Source: Alistipes sp. (lineage in GTDB: Bacteria > Bacteroidota > Bacteroidia > Bacteroidales > Rikenellaceae). From it: DNA of 40,432 nt. The notes below the pieces were generated by a model that saw nothing but the letters and a program-made list of their open reading frames with translations, did not search any database and was not told the DNA's origin. The stretch covers positions 1 to 40,432 of the forward strand of contig JAHHQK010000017.1 of NCBI GenBank assembly GCA_020026435.1. The letters run 5' to 3'. Made by a program: the position numbers and the translations under genes. Of the stretch, positions 33,320 through 40,393 are shown piece by piece. Position 1 is the first letter of the stretch. The number at the start of each line of letters is the position of its first letter.

Positions 33320-34399
33320 CTACTCCTCCATCATTTTAATAAACTTATCGAACAACTCGGCACTCTCCTGCTGACCCGCCGTGTTTTCGGGGTGGAACTG
33401 TACCGAGAAAACACGGTCAGCAACCGACTCCACGCCCTCGACCGTGTTATCCAGCACGTCGACATGAGTCAGCGTCAGGCCCGTGCCCTCCAGCGAGGAC
33501 TCCTCGACGGCGTAGCCGTGCGACTGGGCCGTGATGTTGATGCGGCCATTGATCAGGTTGCGCACCGGATGGTTGCATCCGCGGTGACCCGACTTGAGTT
33601 TATCGACGCGCGCGCCATAGGCCAGCGATATGATCTGATGGCCCAGACCGATACCGAAGATCGGCAGACGGCCTCTCAGCTCGCCCACACGGGCAATCAC
33701 CTCCTTCACATCGCGCGGATCGCCCGGACCGCCCGACACGAAGATTCCGTCGGGACGGAAGGCCATGATCTCCTCCAACGTGGCATTGAAGGGAACGACC
33801 GTCACGTTGCATCCACGCTGGTTCAGACAGCGGATGATGCTGTATTTCATGCCGCAGTCGATGGCCACCACGTCGAAACGATGGTTGGGCGTACGCGAGA
33901 ACCAGCGTTTCTTGCAGCTGATTCCGGCGACGGTATCGTGCGGCAGGGCATAAGCCTGCAATTTGCGCATGGCCTCGGCCTTGGGCATATCGGCCGCCGT
34001 GATGATGGCCTTCTGGCTGCCCTCGTCGCGGATAATGCGCGTCAACATACGGGTATCGATACCCGAAATGGCAGGGATTCCCTGCTCCTCGAGCACCTCG
34101 TGAAGCGTGCGGGTGGAACGGAAGTTGGACGGAATGTCGTTGTAATCGCGAACGATCATACCTCCGATCATGGGGGTTTTCGACTCGTAATCCTCGTCAG
34201 CCAGACCGTAGTTGCCGATCAAGGGGTAGCTCATCACCACAATCTGATCGGCATAGGCCGAATCGGAGATGATCTCCTGATAACCCACCATCGCGGTGTT
34301 AAAGACGATCTCGTGAATCGCCTCCCGATCTGCCCCGAATCCGTAGCCGTAGAACTCACGGCCGTTCTCCAGGACGACTTTTTTTGTAAATGGCTTCAT
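33320..34399 (-). CDS. carA: Carbamoyl-phosphate synthase small (glutaminase) subunit with Gly in place of the catalytic Cys
   Basis: CarA normally hydrolyses glutamine and channels ammonia to CarB. The 359 residues have the N-terminal CarA-specific domain (YGFGADREAIHEIVFNTAMVG...) and a C-terminal class I glutaminase: VVAIDCGMKYSIIR, FVSGGPGDP and the triad partners VQFHPE (His336, Glu338). The nucleophile elbow, normally GICLGHQ, reads GIGLGHQ: residue 251 is Gly (GGT, bases 33647-33649). One base change from TGT would explain it. As written, glutamine-dependent activity should be lost while the fold and CarB contact remain. All other conserved motifs look intact, so it is not a decaying pseudogene. 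A sequencing error remains possible. Confidence 0.96.
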   Translation of the reverse strand: MKPFTKKVVLENGREFYGYGFGADREAIHEIVFNTAMVGYQEIISDSAYADQIVVMSYPLIGNYGLADEDYESKTPMIGGMIVRDYNDIPSNFRSTRTLHEVLEEQGIPAISGIDTRMLTRIIRDEGSQKAIITAADMPKAEAMRKLQAYALPHDTVAGISCKKRWFSRTPNHRFDVVAIDCGMKYSIIRCLNQRGCNVTVVPFNATLEEIMAFRPDGIFVSGGPGDPRDVKEVIARVGELRGRLPIFGIGLGHQIISLAYGARVDKLKSGHRGCNHPVRNLINGRINITAQSHGYAVEESSLEGTGLTLTHVDVLDNTVEGVESVADRVFSVQFHPENTAGQQESAELFDKFIKMMEE

Positions 34400-34432
34400 T
34401 GTTTATCTGTTTGTTGAATTTATTGCTTGGTT

Positions 34433-35692
34433 TTACTCGGCACGGTAGGCCTCGCGGCCGCCGGCCACCGTCATATAGGTTTCGGCCTCGACGCTCCAGC
34501 CTTCAAAGGGAGTGGAGTGACCTTTGGAGAGGAATTTCGAGGGATCGATGACCGACCGGCAGTCCAGATCCAGAACCGTGAAGTCGGCGCGGTCGCCCAC
34601 CTCGATGCCGCCCTCGATACCGAACAGGCGGCGGGGATTCACGGCCATCAGCTCGACAAGACGGCCCAGGGTGATCACGCCCTTCTTGACCAGATAGGTG
34701 TAGAGCAGGGGAAAGGCACACTCGATGCCGACGATGCCCATCGGGCTTTTCTCCAATCCGCGGCTCTTCTCCTCGGCCGTATGGGGTGCATGGTCCGTAG
34801 CCACCACCTCGATCGTACCGTCCTGAATGCCCTCGATCAGGGCCTTACGGTCCTCGATGCTTCTCAAGGGGGGATTCATCTTGAAACGTCCCTCCTCCTT
34901 CAGATCGTTCTCCGTGAGGAGCAGGTAGTGGGGAGCCGTCTCGCAGCTCACCTTCAGACCGCGGGCCTTGGCACGGCGCACCAGCTCGACGCTCTCCCGG
35001 GTCGACACATGACAGACATGATACTGGCAACCGGTGCGGGCGGCCAGCTCGATGTCGCGCTCCACCTCCCGCCATTCGCTCTCGGAGCAGATTCCGCGGT
35101 GTCCGTGCGTGCGGCAGTACTCGCCGTCGTGGATATATCCTCCGCGCAGCAGCTCGTCGACCTCGCAGTGGGCCACCACCGGGCGACCCGTTGCGGCCAC
35201 ACGGTGCATGGCCTCGCACATCAACTCCTCGGACTGCACGCCTCGGCCGTCATCCGAGAATCCGACCACCTTATCGGCCAGGGCCTCGAAATCGACCAAC
35301 TCACCTGCGCCCTTCTGACCCATCGTGATGCAGCCATAGGGCAGCACCTCGATACAGGCATCGCGGCGGATGATCTCGCGCTGCACCTCGAGTGTCTCGG
35401 GGGTGTCGGGAGCGGGATTGAGGTTGGGCATGGAGCAGACGGTGGTGTAACCTCCGCGGGCTGCGGCGGCCGTACCCGTCAGAATGGTTTCCTTCTGAGG
35501 GAAACCGGGTTCACGCAGGTGGACATGGACGTCGACCAGACCGGGGATCAGCACTCTTCCGCCCAGATCGACCACGCGATCCTCTGCGGCAGGCTCTCCG
35601 CCTTCGACCACACGACCGTTTTCCACGGTCAGCGATCCTAACTCAAACGATTCGCCGCACAGGATGCGGGCATTGGTGTAACGGGTCTTCAT
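34433..35692 (-). CDS. pyrC: Dihydroorotase, class I
   Basis: Cyclises carbamoyl aspartate to dihydroorotate, step three. The 419 residues belong to the class I amidohydrolase type. Metal ligands are visible: DVHVHLREPG (His56, His58; Arg60 binds substrate), a His in VAHCEVDE (second-metal region), YHVCHVST, and the catalytic Asp in ATDHAPHT. GGYTTVCSMPNLNP is also typical. It is the first gene of the pyr operon, directly after a leader terminator, and 33 bases before carA. The label pyrC is used by function. Confidence 0.96.
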   Translation of the reverse strand: MKTRYTNARILCGESFELGSLTVENGRVVEGGEPAAEDRVVDLGGRVLIPGLVDVHVHLREPGFPQKETILTGTAAAARGGYTTVCSMPNLNPAPDTPETLEVQREIIRRDACIEVLPYGCITMGQKGAGELVDFEALADKVVGFSDDGRGVQSEELMCEAMHRVAATGRPVVAHCEVDELLRGGYIHDGEYCRTHGHRGICSESEWREVERDIELAARTGCQYHVCHVSTRESVELVRRAKARGLKVSCETAPHYLLLTENDLKEEGRFKMNPPLRSIEDRKALIEGIQDGTIEVVATDHAPHTAEEKSRGLEKSPMGIVGIECAFPLLYTYLVKKGVITLGRLVELMAVNPRRLFGIEGGIEVGDRADFTVLDLDCRSVIDPSKFLSKGHSTPFEGWSVEAETYMTVAGGREAYRAE

Positions 35693-35707
35693 CTGACTAT
35701 TGGGTAC

Positions 35708-35742
35708 AAAAAATAGGGCAACTGCATAACAGTTACCCTATT
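35708..35742 (-). terminator. Attenuator terminator directly upstream of pyrC
   Basis: AATAGGGCAACTG (35712-35724) and CAGTTACCCTATT (35730-35742) pair over 13 bp, with one G-U on the RNA strand, around a 5-nt loop. A minus-strand run of six T follows (35708-35713). It lies inside the pyr operon transcript, 15 bases before the pyrC ATG. Confidence 0.9.
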
Positions 35743-35834
35743 AAATCAAAACAAAAATGAGACGACGAAACATTCGACCAAAAATTCTGCCACCAGAATA
35801 CGGATTCAGAAGCTATGTCGGACGTTCTTTGCAT
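35733..35834 (-). CDS. Putative 33-residue pyr operon leader peptide
   Basis: The frame starts with ATG at 35832-35834 and stops with TAA at 35733-35735, inside the 5' arm of the terminator stem. It reads MQRTSDIASESVFWWQ, then a part rich in Phe, Trp and Ser (NFWSNVSSSHFCF), ending DLIG. The codons in the second half are U-rich. A ribosome keeping up with a polymerase slowed at the U tracts would cover the terminator stem. The product itself probably has no function. No homolog is known to me; the call rests on position and composition. Confidence 0.45.
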   Translation of the reverse strand: MQRTSDIASESVFWWQNFWSNVSSSHFCFDLIG

Positions 35835-35861
35835 GGATCTCACTATACCTTTTATCGTGGG

Positions 35862-35893
35862 CAAAGGTATGCCTTTTAGCAATTATCACCAAA
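35862..35893 (-). promoter_or_regulatory. pyr operon promoter
   Basis: Minus strand: TTTG (35890-35893), a 20-bp spacer, then TACCTTTG (35862-35869). This is a full match to the Bacteroidota consensus and drives the eight-gene pyr operon. Confidence 0.88.
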
Positions 35894-36258
35894 CATTTCA
35901 GTCTTTTTTTTCAACAAATAATGCACATTAAGACACTCTTTCCGACATCCCCGCCAAAGTCGGCCGCACACCTCTCTCCGTCTCTCCGGGCCGTCTTCAT
36001 CCACCGCCTCTCCCACCCCTTCCCAATCCGTTTTCCCTCCGACACGATACAGTCCTCCGTCGCCCGCAGCCTCACCCTCCCGGTCCAATTCCGACCAAGA
36101 CTCCGCCCGTCTTCCGGCTTTCCGAACTGCCGCGACGCATCACCCCTCCGGCCCTGTGATCCGCAGCCTCGGGCCTTCGTCCCCCTCGGACCACCCGCTC
36201 CACGCCCCGCCTTTTCCGCCCTGCCCCACGGATCCAAAGAAGGAAAATCGGCTCATTG
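35894..36258. other. Spacer between the divergent pyr and ZIP promoters; strongly pyrimidine-rich plus strand
   Basis: No gene is supported. From about 35,940 to 36,240 the plus strand is dominated by C and T (clusters such as CCTCTCTCCGTCTCTCCGGG and CCTCTCCCACCCCTTCCC) with few A or G runs. Reading frames over it give Pro/Ser/Arg-rich strings typical of low-complexity DNA, not of a protein. Its function is unknown. Confidence 0.5.
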
Positions 36259-36291
36259 TTTGGATTTTCCCACTCCGATGTCGTATCTTTG
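36259..36291 (+). promoter_or_regulatory. Promoter of the ZIP transporter gene
   Basis: Plus strand: TTTG (36259-36262), a 21-bp spacer, then TATCTTTG (36284-36291), 24 bases before the ATG at 36316. This supports the 36316 start over an in-frame upstream ATG at 36256, which would lie within or upstream of the promoter. Confidence 0.75.
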
Positions 36292-36315
36292 TCGACAAAC
36301 CGACATTTCAGCCCC

Positions 36316-37125
36316 ATGACCGAAAACCAAATACTCATCCCTCTGTTGCTGACTCTGGGTGCGGGTCTGGCCACAGCCATCGGCAGCGCCATAGCCTTCT
36401 TTGCGCGGAGGACCAACAAAAAACTTTTGTCGTTCTCGCTGGGACTTTCGGGCGGCGTGATGATCTATGTGTCGTTCGTGGAACTGTTCCACGAGGCCGA
36501 GATCTCGCTGTCGGTCGCCTATGACGACAGGACGGGAAGCGCGCTCACCGTTCTGAGTTTCTTTGCGGGCATCCTGCTCATCGGCATCATCGACCGCCTG
36601 GTCCCCTCGTTCGAGAACCCCCACGAGGCCCACTGCATCGAGGAGATCTCCGAACACCGGCCCCCGGCGCACCCCCGTCTGATGCGCACGGGAGTGATGA
36701 CGGCCCTGGCCATCGGCATCCACAACTTCCCTGAAGGAATCGCCACCTTCACCTCGGCCGTCGAAAACATCAGCCTCGGTGTGGCCATCGCCACGGCCAT
36801 CGCCATCCACAACATCCCCGAAGGAATCGCCGTGTCGATACCTATATATTATGCCACGGGAAACCGCCGCAAGGCCTTCTTCATGTCGTTACTCTCGGGA
36901 CTTGCCGAGCCGGTGGGTGCATTGCTGGCCTGGGCTCTGCTCATGCCCTTCATGTCGCAGGCACTGATGGGGTGCATTCTGGCCGTGGTGGCGGGAATCA
37001 TGGTCTTCATCTCGATCGACGAACTGCTCCCCGCCGCCCGCGAATACGGAGAGGCCCACATCTCGATCTACGGCGTGGTGACAGGAATGGCCGTCATGGC
37101 AGCCAGTCTGCTGATGCTGGCCTGA
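36316..37125 (+). CDS. zupT: ZIP family metal (zinc) transporter
   Basis: A 269-residue inner-membrane protein that would import zinc and possibly other divalent metals. It has about eight predicted membrane segments. The paired metal-binding motifs are present: MTALAIGIHNFPEGIATF (about residues 139-156) and ATAIAIHNIPEGIAVSIPI (about 169-187), with the His-Asn-x-Pro-Glu-Gly core in each. An earlier acidic segment FVELFHEAE (about 55-63) contributes in ZupT proteins. A His-containing cytoplasmic loop lies near residues 108-130. It is followed 48 bases later by the CaCA exchanger gene, so the two may be co-transcribed. Confidence 0.93.
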   Translation: MTENQILIPLLLTLGAGLATAIGSAIAFFARRTNKKLLSFSLGLSGGVMIYVSFVELFHEAEISLSVAYDDRTGSALTVLSFFAGILLIGIIDRLVPSFENPHEAHCIEEISEHRPPAHPRLMRTGVMTALAIGIHNFPEGIATFTSAVENISLGVAIATAIAIHNIPEGIAVSIPIYYATGNRRKAFFMSLLSGLAEPVGALLAWALLMPFMSQALMGCILAVVAGIMVFISIDELLPAAREYGEAHISIYGVVTGMAVMAASLLMLA

Positions 37126-37173
37126 TCTTATGATGGAGGATAAAACTTTGGAATAACCCTAAAAAATATTGTT

Positions 37174-38118
37174 TTGGAAATCATCTTGCTCATTGTCGGA
37201 CTGGGTCTGATCCTGGCCGGCGCACACTTTCTCACCGAGGGATCTTCGGCCGTAGCCCAAAGATTTCGCGTACCGGAATTCATCATCGGACTCACGATCG
37301 TAGCCGTGGGTACCTCAACCCCCGAGCTGGTCGTCTCGATCCTCTCGGCCATCAAGGGCGAGAGTGCCATTGCCATCGGTAATGTCGTGGGATCGAACCT
37401 CTTCAACGTATTCGTCATCGGCGGCATCTGTGCGCTGATCCTTCCCCTGCCGCTGACACGGGAAAACATCCGACGCGACATCCCCTTCGGATTCGTCACC
37501 TCGCTGCTGCTGTTCCTGGCCACGACCGACAGCCTCTTCTCTCAGGGAGCCACCGACAAGATCGGACGCCTGGAGGGAATCGTCATGCTACTGCTCTACA
37601 TCGCGCTGATGTGGTACACGATCCGCAACACACCCCGTCCCGACAAGGAGGAGGGCAACACCCCCGGCATCAGCCTGTGGCTGGCCGTGGTCTTCATCGT
37701 CGGCGGTCTCTGCGGTCTGATCTTCGGAGGCGACCTGTTCCTGAAGCAGGCCATAGCCCTGGCCAAAAGCATGGGCGTCAGCGAGTCGGTCATCGCCATC
37801 ACGCTGGTGGCGGGCGGAACGTCGCTCCCCGAGCTGGCCTCGTCGGTGGTGTCGCTGCTGAAGGGACGCAGCGAGATGGCCCTGGGTAACATCATCGGCT
37901 CGAACATCGCCAACATACTGCTCATCCTCGGCGCCAGCGCCACGATCACCCCTCTCACGATGGGCGGAATCACGCGCTTCGACATAGCGATGGTGGTACT
38001 CAGCTCTCTGGTGCTCTTCGTGGCGGCCTACACCTTCCGCAAGAAGGCGATCGACCGCATGGAGGGTCTTCTCTTCCTGTCCATCTATGCCGGTTACATC
38101 TATATGCTGATCAAATAG
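37174..38118 (+). CDS. CaCA family sodium/calcium-type exchanger (YrbG-like)
   Basis: A 314-residue inner-membrane cation exchanger with about ten predicted membrane helices in two homologous halves. Each half has the alpha-repeat signature: VAVGTSTPELVVSILSAIKG with GNVVGSNLFNV (about residues 42-77), and LVAGGTSLPELASSVVSLLKG with GNIIGSNIANI (about 209-247). The conserved Glu in each TxxPEL motif coordinates the cation. Members exchange sodium (sometimes with potassium) or protons for calcium. The only start that preserves the first helix is TTG at 37174; no in-frame ATG is available upstream. This is an unusual start. It ends before a bidirectional terminator shared with mutY. Confidence 0.93.
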   Translation: MEIILLIVGLGLILAGAHFLTEGSSAVAQRFRVPEFIIGLTIVAVGTSTPELVVSILSAIKGESAIAIGNVVGSNLFNVFVIGGICALILPLPLTRENIRRDIPFGFVTSLLLFLATTDSLFSQGATDKIGRLEGIVMLLLYIALMWYTIRNTPRPDKEEGNTPGISLWLAVVFIVGGLCGLIFGGDLFLKQAIALAKSMGVSESVIAITLVAGGTSLPELASSVVSLLKGRSEMALGNIIGSNIANILLILGASATITPLTMGGITRFDIAMVVLSSLVLFVAAYTFRKKAIDRMEGLLFLSIYAGYIYMLIK

Positions 38119-38139
38119 GACTCCAAGCCGTCTTTTCCC

Positions 38140-38179
38140 AAAAAAACGACAATCCCACTTTGGGGATTGTCGTTTTTTT
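38140..38179. terminator. Bidirectional terminator between the CaCA gene and mutY
   Basis: AAACGACAATCCC (38144-38156) and GGGATTGTCGTTT (38163-38175) form a perfect 13-bp stem with a 6-nt loop. It is flanked by an A-run on the left and a T-run on the right, serving both convergent genes. Confidence 0.92.
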
Positions 38180-38213
38180 CGTATCTTTAGAACCGGGGCA
38201 ATGCTCCGCAGTG

Positions 38214-39278
38214 TCAGCTCTTTTCGAGATAAAGTTCCAGCAGGCGCGGGATGGCATACTCCTCCAGGGTGGAGGCGGGGATGGCCACGGCACGGGCGCG
38301 GGGCGTAAGCGCGGCAACCTCCACGCGGTACACCACGGCATGGATCAGCCGATGGGTCAACCGATGCGGGCGCAGAGAGACGAAGCCGCGGAGCGTAAAC
38401 GCCCCACCAACCCACTCTCGAAATTCGCTCATCGCCACAAGCCGCTCCGGTGTGCACTCCTCCCCGGTCTCGATCATCGGGAATTCATAGAGACCCTGCC
38501 AGATGTCGCCCTCGCCGCGTCGGAGGAGCGGGAGGAGGTCTTCGCAGGTGATATGGAGGTAGTTGAACCAGCGTTCGCGCACGGCGGTTTTCGCGGTCTT
38601 GACGGGGCGCAGTTCCACCGTCTCGTGGGCGCGCGCCAGGCACCGATCCTCCAGGGGACACTCCCCGCAACGGGGCGAACGCGGGGTGCAGACCATCGCG
38701 CCAAAGTCCATGACGGCCTGGTTGTGGATAGAGGGTTGCGCCCCGCCCATCACGGCCGTGGCCAGATCGCGGAACAGACGTTTCCCGGCCGTGGAGTCGA
38801 TCGGCGAAGGTTCGTCGTAGAGGCGCGAGATCAGGCGGTAAACATTGCCGTCGACCACAGCCACGGGTTCGTCATAGGAGATCGAGCAGACGGCCGCCGC
38901 CGTATAGTCGCCCACGCCCCTGAGCGAGCGCACCTCGTCGTAGCGGCGCGGAAACTCACCCCCGAAGCGTTCGACCACCTCGCGGGCGGCACGGTGGAGA
39001 TTTCGGGCCCGGCTGTAATAGCCCAGCCCCTGCCACAGTTTCAGCACCTCGTCCTCGGAGGCCGCGGCCAGATCCACAACCGTGGGGAAGCGTTCCATGA
39101 AGCGCAGGTAGTAGTCCAGGCCCTGGTTAACACGCGTCTGCTGGAGGATCACCTCCGAAAGCCATACCCGATAGGCATCGCGCGTATGTCGCCACGGGAG
39201 GTCGCGTCCGAAAGCCTCGTACCAGCGGGCCAGGCGGGCGGCCACCTCGTGATCCGTTTGAATATCCGTTTTTTTCAT
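38214..39278 (-). CDS. mutY: A/G-specific adenine DNA glycosylase
   Basis: MutY removes adenine mispaired with 8-oxoguanine. The 354 residues include the catalytic Glu42 in SEVILQQTRV and the helix-hairpin-helix SLRGVGDYTAAAV followed by the catalytic Asp143 in VVDGNVYRL. A [4Fe-4S] ligand set C-x6-C-x2-C-x5-C (CTPRSPRCGECPLEDRC) comes next. A C-terminal NUDIX-like domain from about residue 225 to the end recognises 8-oxoG (QGLYEFPM is visible). The ATG at 39278 is chosen because a -7 promoter box lies immediately upstream; a longer frame reaching 39371 would run over that box. Confidence 0.96.
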   Translation of the reverse strand: MKKTDIQTDHEVAARLARWYEAFGRDLPWRHTRDAYRVWLSEVILQQTRVNQGLDYYLRFMERFPTVVDLAAASEDEVLKLWQGLGYYSRARNLHRAAREVVERFGGEFPRRYDEVRSLRGVGDYTAAAVCSISYDEPVAVVDGNVYRLISRLYDEPSPIDSTAGKRLFRDLATAVMGGAQPSIHNQAVMDFGAMVCTPRSPRCGECPLEDRCLARAHETVELRPVKTAKTAVRERWFNYLHITCEDLLPLLRRGEGDIWQGLYEFPMIETGEECTPERLVAMSEFREWVGGAFTLRGFVSLRPHRLTHRLIHAVVYRVEVAALTPRARAVAIPASTLEEYAIPRLLELYLEKS

Positions 39279-39283
39279 CGGGT

Positions 39284-39291
39284 CAAAAGTA
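39284..39291 (-). promoter_or_regulatory. mutY promoter -7 element, almost touching the start codon
   Basis: Minus-strand TACTTTTG matches TAnnTTTG and ends only 5 bases before the mutY ATG. Transcription would begin at or next to the A of ATG, suggesting a leaderless mRNA. I see no convincing -33 element. Confidence 0.5.
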
Positions 39292-39463
39292 CAAAAATTT
39301 CGGATGTCACGCACCTTCTCCCTTCCGAAAGGTTTTCGCATGATGCCGACAGGCGCGAGGGGCCTTCTCACTGGGTTTGAATCCGTCGCAGGCGAACTCG
39401 GGGGGCTTGAGGGGAATCAAATTTGGAGGGAAAGGATCATGTTAACAAAAAAATCAAAGAGAT

Positions 39464-39886
39464 ATGGAAACAAAGCACACGCTCACACACAATGTCCGGG
39501 AAGGACGCTATGAATTCACGCTCGAAGACGGCACGCTGGCCTATGTCGAGTACATTGAAAAGCCGGGCAACATCCTCGTGCTGACCCACACGTTCGTGCC
39601 CTCGAAGTTCGAGGGGCGGGGCATCGGGTCACAGCTCGCCCGGGCCGTACTGGACGACGTAAGCCGCCGTCAGCTCAAGATCGTGCCCCAGTGCCGCTTC
39701 ATCGCCCGATGGATCTATACCCATCCCCAATGGGAGAAGATCATCGCCAAAGAGGAGACCCACGAAGAAGGCGCCGCTCTCAAGGGCGAAGGCGGAAGCA
39801 ATGTCAGCGGGCTGGATCAAGTCAAGTCCGAAGGCAAGGACACCGACAAAACCCCAAACGAGCACAAGTCCGAAAAACAGGACTGA
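39464..39886 (+). CDS. Small GNAT-type acetyltransferase (YjdJ/GCN5-related) with a charged tail
   Basis: A 140-residue protein. Residues 1-97 match the small GCN5-related family: LVLTHTFVPSKFEGRGIGSQ (the acetyl-CoA loop, R/Q-x-x-G-x-G/A type), then the conserved ending IVPQCRFIARWIYTHPQWEKII with the PxCxF and HPxW/Y elements. The substrate is unknown. Residues 98-140 form a hydrophilic Glu/Lys/Gly/Ser-rich tail that is probably disordered and is not part of the usual domain. It stands alone, followed by a hairpin at 40022-40056. No TAnnTTTG promoter is evident upstream. Confidence 0.85.
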   Translation: METKHTLTHNVREGRYEFTLEDGTLAYVEYIEKPGNILVLTHTFVPSKFEGRGIGSQLARAVLDDVSRRQLKIVPQCRFIARWIYTHPQWEKIIAKEETHEEGAALKGEGGSNVSGLDQVKSEGKDTDKTPNEHKSEKQD

Positions 39887-40021
39887 ACACCGGGCGGATA
39901 ACGGGCTGAATGGGCAGACGGACGAGCAGACGGGCAAGCAGCCTGACGAGCGGACGGGCAGGCTGACGCTGACGGATCGCGCGCCCTGCTCCCTCTCCGA
40001 CAAAGCCACCCACAAACAGAA

Positions 40022-40056
40022 AAGCAGGCAAGTCCTCAACGGCTTTGCCTGCTTTC
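40022..40056 (+). terminator. Probable terminator after the GNAT gene
   Basis: AAAGCAGGCAA (40022-40032) pairs perfectly with TTGCCTGCTTT (40046-40056) over 11 bp. The T-run is short (three T), so termination may be moderate. The hairpin lies 136 bases past the gene. Confidence 0.6.
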
Positions 40057-40153
40057 AATACAAAGTGCAGCAACCGAGGCCGACAATAGTAGCAAGAACC
40101 AAAAACAGGAAAGAGAAAGCAATGAGGGAGACAGACTGCAGCGGGATCGGGAT

Positions 40154-40197
40154 GGGACAGAGACGGGACAGAGACGGGACAGAGACGGGACAGGAAC
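40154..40197 (+). repeat. 11-bp tandem repeat, four copies
   Basis: GGGACAGAGAC occurs three times exactly (40154-40186) and a fourth time with changes (GGGACAGGAAC, 40187-40197), head to tail without spacers. It is a simple minisatellite, not a CRISPR. Confidence 0.85.
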
Positions 40198-40393
40198 GAA
40201 ATAGAAGCGGCACAAGGGTACGAGCCCCCCTTCCAACTTTCCAAAACAAGAGGCGAAAGGCTCAAGGTTTCACTCCTCTATCTGCTAAGCGTACCCGCAA
40301 TTTTTTGCATCATCACCTGGCTTTGAGCCAGGCGAAAATCAGATGGGACTACTATCACTTTGGGGTTAATATCTAAAAATAGATTATAAGAAT

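Larger units (their letters stand above)
35693..35856 (-). promoter_or_regulatory. U-rich attenuator leader of the pyr operon
   Basis: About 160 nt of leader lie between the promoter and pyrC. In RNA order there is a start codon about 20 nt from the 5' end, a 33-codon open frame, a U-rich tract just before the terminator (segments such as CAUUUUUGUUUUGAUUUAAU), and the terminator 35708-35742, which ends 15 bases before pyrC. The combination of leader peptide, U-rich pause region and terminator is the logic of UTP-sensitive attenuation known for E. coli pyrBI. Confidence 0.7.
39887..40393. other. 507-bp spacer without a gene; purine-rich plus strand, tandem repeats, hairpins
   Basis: I see no gene. 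From 39,890 to 40,260 the plus strand is purine-rich with loosely repeated GACGAGCAGACGGGCAAG-like elements (39,900-39,970) and a clear 11-bp tandem array (40154-40197). After about 40,290 the composition turns AT-rich. A 7-bp hairpin, CCTGGCT-TTG-AGCCAGG (40316-40332), lies there. Confidence 0.5.

Noticed and set aside
29585..34417. Very long plus-strand open frame opposite carB and carA
   Set aside because: It is antisense to strongly conserved genes, its translation is Arg/His/Leu-rich without family motifs, and such mirror frames are expected from GC-rich codon use.
35940..36240. Small proline/serine-rich protein gene between pyrC and the ZIP gene
   Set aside because: Frames exist on both strands but reflect C/T-rich low complexity, with no promoter or conserved features.
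40154..40197. CRISPR array
   Set aside because: Units are 11 bp, head to tail, with no spacers and no cas genes nearby.
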